Below are positions 1 through 4,700 of a DNA stretch of 5,739 nt, one piece after another. Below the pieces are notes generated by a model that saw only the letters and a program-made list of their open reading frames with translations, made no database searches and was not told where the DNA came from. Positions within the stretch are counted from its first letter, which is position 1. Every line of letters begins with the position of its first letter. A program made the translations under genes and the position numbers. The DNA comes from an uncultured Ruminococcus sp. (lineage in GTDB: Bacteria; Bacillota; Clostridia; Oscillospirales; Ruminococcaceae): assembly GCA_937901485.1 (NCBI GenBank), contig CALGTT010000474.1, positions 1 through 5,739 on the forward strand. Reading direction: 5' to 3'.

Positions 1-611
1 CGATCTATGATTCCGTCAATGATAAGGTGCTCTTTTCCGAATCCCTCCCGCCGCATGCGATCGACATCACACGCGGCATCATGGAGGCGTATCCCCATGT
101 TGGCGTGGAGGTGCTCCGCGCACAAAATGCCTATGTGGTGCGCAATAATGAATGGGAAAAGCATCATATCGCGCTTTGCGGCGTAGAGCCGGTGTACTGT
201 ACGCTGGACGAGATCCCGAAGGACGGCTGGCTGAAGGTGCTCTTTGCGATGTCCGCCGAGGAAGTGCCGCAGTTCATTGAAGCGATCGGAAAACAGAATT
301 TCAGCGGCGTGGATTTTATACAGTCTGCCCCGATCTTCTATGAAATGCTCCCTGCCAACGTCACAAAGGGCAGTGCTTTGCACGCGTATCGCCGCCTTGC
401 CGGAATGGAGGATGTGTGCTTTGCAGCAGTGGGCGATTTTGATAATGATGTAGAAATGCTCCGTCAGGCGGATTTCAGCGCAGCCCCTGCCAATGCCGTG
501 GATGCGGCAAAAGAAGCGGCACAGCAGGTTCTGACAAAGACCTGCGAGGAGGGCGCGGTGGAGGAGCTGATCGGCATCCTGCTTTGCAACAGGGAAAATA
601 AAACGGACTGA
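1..611 (+). CDS. Cof-type HAD-superfamily phosphatase, 5'-truncated by the window edge
   Basis: The reading frame is open from the first full codon at position 3 to the TGA at 609-611, giving 202 residues. The real start lies outside the window, so the GTG at 27 is only an internal codon. Seen: the C-terminal half of a Cof/Hydrolase_3 protein, with a conserved Lys (codon 366-368, in a VTKG context) followed about 20 residues later by GDFDND (432-449), the family's motif III lysine and motif IV Mg-binding acidic loop. The motif is usually GDGxND; Phe-Asp in the middle is a tolerated variation. The N-terminal DxDxT nucleophile motif is missing only because of the window edge. Family knowledge: cytosolic Mg-dependent phosphatases of sugar phosphates, FMN or PLP; the substrate cannot be told from sequence. 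It ends 40 nt before the transketolase genes with no terminator between, so co-transcription is likely. Confidence 0.88.
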   Translation, partial: IYDSVNDKVLFSESLPPHAIDITRGIMEAYPHVGVEVLRAQNAYVVRNNEWEKHHIALCGVEPVYCTLDEIPKDGWLKVLFAMSAEEVPQFIEAIGKQNFSGVDFIQSAPIFYEMLPANVTKGSALHAYRRLAGMEDVCFAAVGDFDNDVEMLRQADFSAAPANAVDAAKEAAQQVLTKTCEEGAVEELIGILLCNRENKTD

Positions 612-651
612 CCTGCTGGCAGTTTCGTTTGAGAATAATGGAGGTATACTC

Positions 652-1491
652 ATGGACGCAACAATCAAGAAGCAGCTGCAAAAAACAGCCTGCGCCATCC
701 GCATGGGTGTTCTGACAGGAACATTTCATGCAAAATCCGGTCATCCGGGCGGTTCTCTTTCCATTTCCGACCTGCTGACCTATCTGTACTTTGCTAAAAT
801 GCATGTAGATCCGAAGAATCCCGATATGGCTGATCGTGACAGACTGGTGCTCTCCAAGGGACACACTGCACCGGCACTGTATTCTGCTCTTGCAGAACGC
901 GGCTTCTTCGATAAGGAAGAACTGACGCATCTGCGTCACATTGGTGCAATGCTGCAGGGACATCCCTGCATCCACATCCCCGGTGTGGACATGTCCAGCG
1001 GCTCTCTCGGTCAGGGCATTTCCGCTGCCTGCGGTATGGCTCTTGCCGGCAAGCTCAACTCTGCACCGTACCATGTATACACCATTCTTGGCGACGGTGA
1101 GATCGAGGAAGGTCAGGTTTGGGAGGCTGCGATGTTTGCAGCGCACTATGGTCTGGACAATCTGACAGCGATCGTGGACAACAATGGACTCCAGATCGAC
1201 GGTAAGATCACAGAGGTTTGCTCTCCTGAGCCGATCGATGAGAAGTTCCGCGCATTCGGCTGGCATGTGATCCTCATGGATGCGCATGATTTCGATGATA
1301 TCGAGCGTGCATTCAATGAAGCGGAAAGCATCACCGGCAAGCCCGTTGCCATCATTCAGAAGAGTGTCAAGGGTAAGGGCGTTTCTTTCATGGAAAATCA
1401 GGTGGGCTGGCATGGTACTGCTCCGAACGCAGAGCAGTATGAGCAGGCTATGGCTGAACTCCGCCAGCAGATGGCAGAATTGGAGGCGTAA
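652..1491 (+). CDS. tkt: Transketolase, N-terminal subunit (split transketolase)
   Basis: 279 residues, the usual length for the N-terminal half of a split transketolase. It binds the diphosphate end of thiamine diphosphate (ThDP) and joins the next gene's product to move two-carbon ketol units between sugar phosphates in the non-oxidative pentose phosphate pathway (cytosol). Seen: GHPGG at residues 30-34, SKGH at 68-71, GHP at 103-105, SLGQG at 118-122, and the ThDP/Mg motif starting GDGE at 147-150 and ending VDNN at 175-178. The spacing Asp148 to Asn178 is 30 residues, as between the metal ligands of full-length transketolase. WHG at 253-255 matches another active-site histidine. The start is fixed by GGAGG at 640-644, 7 nt before ATG. 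The chain ends in a short Gln/Glu/Ala-rich helix. All expected active-site residues of this half are present, so it should be functional with its partner. Confidence 0.96.
   Translation: MDATIKKQLQKTACAIRMGVLTGTFHAKSGHPGGSLSISDLLTYLYFAKMHVDPKNPDMADRDRLVLSKGHTAPALYSALAERGFFDKEELTHLRHIGAMLQGHPCIHIPGVDMSSGSLGQGISAACGMALAGKLNSAPYHVYTILGDGEIEEGQVWEAAMFAAHYGLDNLTAIVDNNGLQIDGKITEVCSPEPIDEKFRAFGWHVILMDAHDFDDIERAFNEAESITGKPVAIIQKSVKGKGVSFMENQVGWHGTAPNAEQYEQAMAELRQQMAELEA
1482..1486 (+). promoter_or_regulatory. Ribosome binding site of transketolase C-terminal subunit, inside the preceding gene
   Basis: GGAGG lies within the last codons of the N-terminal subunit gene, 7 nt before the ATG at 1494. The first gene's TAA (1489-1491) falls between this site and the start, so ribosomes ending the first half are already placed on the second. 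This favours equal synthesis of the two subunits and fixes the start. Confidence 0.85.
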
Positions 1492-1493
1492 CA

Positions 1494-2438
1494 ATGGCTG
1501 ATGTAAAGAAGAAGGCAACCAGAGAGAGCTACGGCGAGGCTCTGACGGCTCTGGCTGAAAAATATGAAAACCTTGTTGTTCTTGATGCTGACCTTGCCGC
1601 TGCGACCAAAACAGGTATTTTCAAGAAGGCATATCCGGACAGATTCTTTAACTGCGGTATTGCAGAAGCCAATATGATGGGCGTTGCTGCAGGTCTTGCA
1701 GCTGCCGGCATGATCCCGTTTGCAAGCACCTTTGCGATGTTTGCAGCTGGCAGAGCTTTTGAGATCGTGCGCAACTCCATTGGTTATCCCGGTCTGAACG
1801 TGAAGATCGGCGCAACACATGCGGGCATTTCCGTCGGCGAGGACGGCGCAACTCACCAGTGCAACGAGGACATTGCCCTGATGCGCACCATCCCCGGCAT
1901 GACTGTCATCGTTCCGAGCGATGACGTAGAGGCAAAGGCAGCCGTAGAAGCGGCAATCGAGCACAATGGTCCGGTTTACATGCGTTTCGGCAGACTGGCA
2001 GCTCCGATCCTGAACGATCCGGAGAATTACAAGTTCGAGCTGGGCAAGGGCATTACCATGCGTGACGGAAAGGATATCACGATCGTGGCAACCGGTCTGA
2101 TGGTTGGCGAAGCTGTACAGGCAGCCGAGGAGCTTGCGGCACAGGGCATTGATGCAAGAGTGCTGAACATCCACACCATTAAGCCTTTGGACACTGAGCT
2201 GATCATCAAGGCAGCAAAGGAAACCGGCAGAATCGTGACAGTCGAGGAGCACAGCGTGATCGGCGGTCTGGGCAGTGCGGTGGCTGACTGCGTAACTGAG
2301 AACTATCCTGTTCCGGTGACAAAGATCGGTGTAAATGACGAATTCGGCTATTCCGGTCCGGCAGTGGATTTGCTGAAGGAATTCGGTCTGTGTGCGGACA
2401 ATATCGCGGCAACCGTAAAGCAGGTTCTGGGCAAGTAA
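1494..2438 (+). CDS. tkt: Transketolase, C-terminal subunit (split transketolase)
   Basis: 314 residues, normal for the C-terminal half of split transketolases. It supplies the pyrimidine-binding domain and the transketolase C-domain. Seen: GIAEANMMG at 55-63, whose Glu58 matches the glutamate that activates the ThDP aminopyrimidine ring; an aromatic/Arg-rich stretch at 76-93; HAGISVGEDG at 109-118 followed by THQ at 120-122, the classic substrate/cofactor segment; PSD at 141-143; and the C-terminal domain at about 185-305 with EEHSVIGGLG at 251-260. The gene starts 2 nt after the preceding stop, with its GGAGG inside that gene, so the pair is translationally coupled. This architecture resembles the 1-deoxyxylulose-5-phosphate synthase and pyruvate dehydrogenase E1-beta families, but the companion N-terminal subunit is transketolase-like throughout, which supports transketolase. 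The gene ends 15 nt before a strong terminator, so it is the last gene of the plus-strand unit. Confidence 0.96.
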   Translation: MADVKKKATRESYGEALTALAEKYENLVVLDADLAAATKTGIFKKAYPDRFFNCGIAEANMMGVAAGLAAAGMIPFASTFAMFAAGRAFEIVRNSIGYPGLNVKIGATHAGISVGEDGATHQCNEDIALMRTIPGMTVIVPSDDVEAKAAVEAAIEHNGPVYMRFGRLAAPILNDPENYKFELGKGITMRDGKDITIVATGLMVGEAVQAAEELAAQGIDARVLNIHTIKPLDTELIIKAAKETGRIVTVEEHSVIGGLGSAVADCVTENYPVPVTKIGVNDEFGYSGPAVDLLKEFGLCADNIAATVKQVLGK

Positions 2439-2453
2439 TTCAATGATTAGAAA

Positions 2454-2479
2454 ACACCTCCGGCGAAAACCGGAGGTGT
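2454..2479. terminator. Probably bidirectional intrinsic terminator between convergent genes
   Basis: A perfect 10-bp inverted repeat (ACACCTCCGG at 2454-2463 and CCGGAGGTGT at 2470-2479) encloses the 6-nt loop CGAAAA. On the plus strand it is followed by AATTTTTA (2480-2487), ending the transketolase unit. Read on the minus strand, the stem is followed by TTTCTAA from the AAA and preceding bases, giving a shorter U run that would end the pnuC transcript. The plus-strand T run overlaps the reversed TAA stop of pnuC (2485-2487). The plus-strand direction looks the stronger. Confidence 0.9.
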
Positions 2480-2484
2480 AATTT

Positions 2485-3177
2485 TTATCCCATCTGCCGT
2501 TTCCGCATCCGCTGCCAGCTCAGAAAGCCGTACAGATCATTGACAAAAAACGCTGCGAAGCAGACGACCACGGAAAGATAGCGGATCTCCTGCAAGCTTG
2601 CCAGCACCCAGAGTACGATCAATACAATGTCGTTTGCGGCATAGGCAAGCGCGAAATAGGGGCTTCTGCGGTATGTCAGATACACCGCCAGAAAGCTTGT
2701 GCTCACGGATATCGTACTCGGCAGAAGATTTGCTGTGTCAAATTCTGCCAGAATGAGATAGAACACGACCGTCACCAGAACCGTGAGCAGGCAGATCGGC
2801 AGGATCTCGCGGCGGTGCAGTGTGCTGACGCGAACCTCGGATCTGCTGCCCTTGAACGGATTGCGCAGCCATGCGATCCATGCTGCCACTGCCATCGGCA
2901 TCGTCATGCCCAGATACGTCAGCATCTCTCCGTAATACGCCATATGATAGGAGATCATCCCATAGAGCAGGCTGAATGCCACCATCAGCAGCTGCCCTGT
3001 GGGATTTCCCTTTGCCGCAAGAATGAGCGAGGTCACGCCGATCAGGGAGGCGGCAAGCGTCATATAATGTGTGCGGTCGAACAGGAAGAACGAAAGCAGG
3101 ATCACTCCCGCTGAGGAACACCAGAGGACGATCTCCGTTTTTGTGAAATAGTCTTTCAGTGCATGTAATCGTTTCAT
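2485..3177 (-). CDS. pnuC: PnuC-family vitamin/nucleoside transporter (nicotinamide riboside/mononucleotide type)
   Basis: 230 residues from the ATG at 3177-3175. Hydrophobic segments at about 15-33, 38-55, 61-80, 85-103, 124-144, 152-168, 175-194 and 199-217 give seven or eight membrane spans, normal for PnuC. Seen: WIAWLRNP at 100-107, the long aliphatic segment beginning YAANDIVLIVLW at 179-190, and the FFVNDLYGFLSW ending at 210-221 with a basic tail, all typical of Firmicute PnuC proteins. Family knowledge: these facilitators carry nicotinamide riboside, which a cytoplasmic kinase then traps for NAD synthesis; relatives carry thiamine (PnuT) or riboflavin (PnuX). The substrate here is inferred, as no NAD-salvage gene is nearby. 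An in-frame extension to 3273 is rejected: its codons decode the ribosome binding site and a hairpin. The gene directly follows a terminator-like RNA structure, so expression probably depends on read-through. Confidence 0.87.
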   Translation of the reverse strand: MKRLHALKDYFTKTEIVLWCSSAGVILLSFFLFDRTHYMTLAASLIGVTSLILAAKGNPTGQLLMVAFSLLYGMISYHMAYYGEMLTYLGMTMPMAVAAWIAWLRNPFKGSRSEVRVSTLHRREILPICLLTVLVTVVFYLILAEFDTANLLPSTISVSTSFLAVYLTYRRSPYFALAYAANDIVLIVLWVLASLQEIRYLSVVVCFAAFFVNDLYGFLSWQRMRKRQMG

Positions 3178-3181
3178 AATA

Positions 3182-3186
3182 CCTCC
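3182..3186 (-). promoter_or_regulatory. Ribosome binding site that sets the pnuC start
   Basis: On the minus strand GGAGG is followed by TATT and then ATG (3177), a short 4-nt spacing. The site begins one base after the run of seven T that follows the upstream hairpin, so terminator and ribosome site are contiguous. It excludes the longer upstream starts in the same frame. Confidence 0.8.
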
Positions 3187-3187
3187 G

Positions 3188-3244
3188 AAAAAAAGCATCC
3201 GCAAGCATATCTTCAAAGACCTAACGATATGCTTACGAATGCTT
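3188..3244 (-). terminator. Long hairpin plus T7: intrinsic terminator or attenuator directly before pnuC
   Basis: Arms 3226-3243 and 3194-3211 pair over 18 bp around a 14-nt loop (3212-3225); an extra A-U pair (3244 with 3193) uses the first base of the U run. In minus-strand RNA every position pairs, 16 by Watson-Crick and 2 by G.U. A run of seven U (3194-3188) follows. This is a textbook intrinsic terminator for the GldG-like/DUF4340 unit, although the stem is unusually long and AU-rich in its inner part. Because the pnuC ribosome binding site starts at 3186, it also lies in the pnuC leader if that gene is transcribed from upstream, and could then act as an attenuator. Confidence 0.82.
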
Positions 3245-3248
3245 GTTA

Positions 3249-3275
3249 CATTCCGCTGCCCGGTGGCAGCCAATG
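3249..3275 (-). other. Small GC-rich hairpin upstream of the terminator
   Basis: In minus-strand RNA, GCUGCC (3270-3265) pairs with GGCAGC (3260-3255) around a 4-nt loop. Beyond a small internal loop, four further pairs (CAUU at 3275-3272 with AAUG at 3252-3249) extend the helix. It sits 9 nt after the DUF4340 stop and 4 nt before the long terminator hairpin. No U run follows it, so it is not itself a terminator. It may simply protect the 3' end of the upstream mRNA or be part of a folded pnuC leader. I could not match it to any known riboswitch consensus. Confidence 0.5.
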
Positions 3276-3284
3276 ATGCAGTTT

Positions 3285-4700
3285 TTAGGATTCCGATGAT
3301 TCCGAATCTGCGATCAGATCCGTCATGCGTTCATGGAATGTCAGAACACCGGATGTGCCGGAAAGTGAACGTCTGCGCACGGTCAAGCCGGTGTATTCAC
3401 CGTCCACCAGTGCCCAGTAGGTGGAATCGTCTGCGGGAATCAGCGCAAGCTCACGCTCTGTGCCGTCCTGCATTGTGTAGCGGAAGCTGACAGCAGGTTC
3501 TGCGGTCACATCCACATCCACATCCGCATCCAGCTGAAGCTCCTCGAACGAAAGGTTGGACATGGTGTCGAACAGGGCGCGGAATGTGGTAATGCCCTCC
3601 GCGCCGAGTGCTGTGATGTCCATGCCGTCAAAAACGCGGATGCCGTTCTCTTCATCCATTTCCATACGGAACGAGATGTCATCAACTACCGCATCCACCG
3701 AAGCGGTCTGGTAGTAATCCATCAGCAGGATCTCCTTGTTCATCAGCTCGGAAAGCTCCGCGTTGATGAAGTTGGTGCTGCTCTGTGCCATCGTCGCAAC
3801 CTCCTGTTCGTTGCGGTAGAGGATGTAAAGCACGCCGTCATGGGCATCGTGCGGTGCAAAATCAATGATCGTTTCCTTGCCCTCCGTGCTCTTGACAGTC
3901 AGCGTTGCATAGGGCTTGTCAAGCTTGTACTGCTCCGGAGAAATGCCCTCAGCCTTCGTGCCGACAAAAGTGTCGATCTCCAGACGTACCAGTGCAGTAA
4001 TGAGGGAATTGACGGTTGCAGAGCTGATATTTGCATCCTTCAGCGGCGCATTGATTGCCCAGAGGTCATTTTTCTTTTCCAGATCAAAGATCACTTCGTT
4101 TTCGCGCTCAAGGGTGAGTGCGCAGATATCTGCGTCATTGTAATTGAGCATGTACGGGCTTTTGAGCTTTGCAATGTCGCCGCAGAGGATCGAACCCTGA
4201 TCAAAGGCAATGCCGTAAACCGTGTCATTGCCCGGTACCATTGCGTAGAAATATTCCTGTGTGGGGGTCGCGTTGCCAAGATGCAGGGTGTATTCCGTGC
4301 TGCCTGTGCTGCATACCAGAACTGTCGGCTCTGCAAGACCATAGTCTGCAAGCTTGTCAGGGGAGCTGTCAAATTTCGTCACCGCTGTCAGTTCGCTCAT
4401 ATAGGAGCAGATCGTGGAGATGTATGCGGTATTCAGCGTGATATCATAGGGATAATCCGTTTCAGTGATCTTCCATGTGCTGTCAGCAAAATCCATGACG
4501 AAGGATCCCGCTTTGGTATCCATCGTTACCTTGCTGATGGAGATGGGATCGAAGCTGAACAGATGCATAGAAGCCTCTTCATCCGCTGCAGCCTGTTCCT
4601 TTTTCTTCATAATGCTGTCTGTGATAAGATAGCCGCCAAGTGCAAAGACCAGCAGAACAACGAGGATCAGCACCAAGCGTTTCAGTTTGCGTGAACTCAT
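3285..4700 (-). CDS. Membrane-anchored DUF4340 domain protein of an ABC-2/Gld-type transport operon
   Basis: 471 residues from the ATG at 4700-4698. Seen: a short basic N-terminus (SRKLKR), one membrane anchor at about 9-28 with no cleavage site evident, then a long soluble part, predicted to lie outside the cytoplasm. The soluble part repeats a module: at about 53-185 (TWKIT 75-79, YGLAEP 120-125, then VYGI 161-164), again at about 191-328 (LWAIN 213-217, YKLDKP 258-263), and more loosely at about 334-445. Family knowledge: DUF4340 proteins are often encoded after ABC ATPase, ABC-2 permease and GldG-like genes; their biochemical role is not established. The ATG overlaps the stop of the GldG-like gene (ATGA, 4697-4700), implying coupled translation and joint action. 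The C-terminus is Ser/Glu-rich. An upstream TTG at 4721 is less likely because the GGAGG sits directly before this ATG. Confidence 0.87.
   Translation of the reverse strand: MSSRKLKRLVLILVVLLVFALGGYLITDSIMKKKEQAAADEEASMHLFSFDPISISKVTMDTKAGSFVMDFADSTWKITETDYPYDITLNTAYISTICSYMSELTAVTKFDSSPDKLADYGLAEPTVLVCSTGSTEYTLHLGNATPTQEYFYAMVPGNDTVYGIAFDQGSILCGDIAKLKSPYMLNYNDADICALTLERENEVIFDLEKKNDLWAINAPLKDANISSATVNSLITALVRLEIDTFVGTKAEGISPEQYKLDKPYATLTVKSTEGKETIIDFAPHDAHDGVLYILYRNEQEVATMAQSSTNFINAELSELMNKEILLMDYYQTASVDAVVDDISFRMEMDEENGIRVFDGMDITALGAEGITTFRALFDTMSNLSFEELQLDADVDVDVTAEPAVSFRYTMQDGTERELALIPADDSTYWALVDGEYTGLTVRRRSLSGTSGVLTFHERMTDLIADSESSES
3288..3305. repeat. Two tandem 9-bp units at the DUF4340 C-terminus
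   Basis: GGATTCCGA and TGATTCCGA lie side by side, differing at the first base. On the minus strand they encode the Ser-Glu-Ser repeat that ends the DUF4340 protein just before its TAA. Probably a small slippage duplication in a disordered tail. Confidence 0.6.
3507..3530. repeat. Hexamer microsatellite (CACATC, about four copies) inside the DUF4340 gene
   Basis: Three exact CACATC units (3507-3524) are followed by CGCATC (3525-3530). On the minus strand they encode the alternating Asp-Ala/Asp-Val stretch at residues 391-398. The unit length is a multiple of three, so gain or loss of units would keep the reading frame. Confidence 0.75.

Noticed and set aside
475..1518. 347-codon open frame on the minus strand opposite the transketolase N-terminal gene
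   Set aside because: The opposite strand encodes an unmistakable transketolase half with correct motifs and a ribosome site. The reversed product is Cys/His/Arg-rich with no recognisable domain, as expected of an antisense shadow.
1398..2252. 284-codon minus-strand open frame opposite the transketolase C-terminal gene
   Set aside because: Covers parts of two well-supported genes, has low-complexity Cys/His-rich content and no family resemblance; a codon-bias shadow.
2738..3208. 156-codon second-frame minus-strand ORF within pnuC
   Set aside because: The other frame has a regular membrane-span pattern and PnuC motifs; this one is polar and Asp/Arg/His-rich and unrelated to known proteins.
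3178..3273. 32-residue N-terminal extension of PnuC
   Set aside because: It would translate the terminator stem, the U run and the ribosome binding site; PnuC homology begins at the ATG at 3177.
3178..3284. Known riboswitch class (TPP, preQ1, NAD-type) before pnuC
   Set aside because: I looked for the TPP core and the preQ1 tail pattern and saw neither. I cannot confirm or exclude NAD-type aptamers without a covariance search, so no class is named.
3505..3532. Short tandem CACATC run as a phase-variable switch
   Set aside because: The unit is 6 bp and lies inside a gene, so copy changes keep frame; only four imperfect copies are present.
3840..4694. 284-codon plus-strand open frame opposite the DUF4340 gene
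   Set aside because: The minus-strand gene has an anchor, repeated modules and translational coupling. The plus-strand product is Cys-rich without a recognisable domain.
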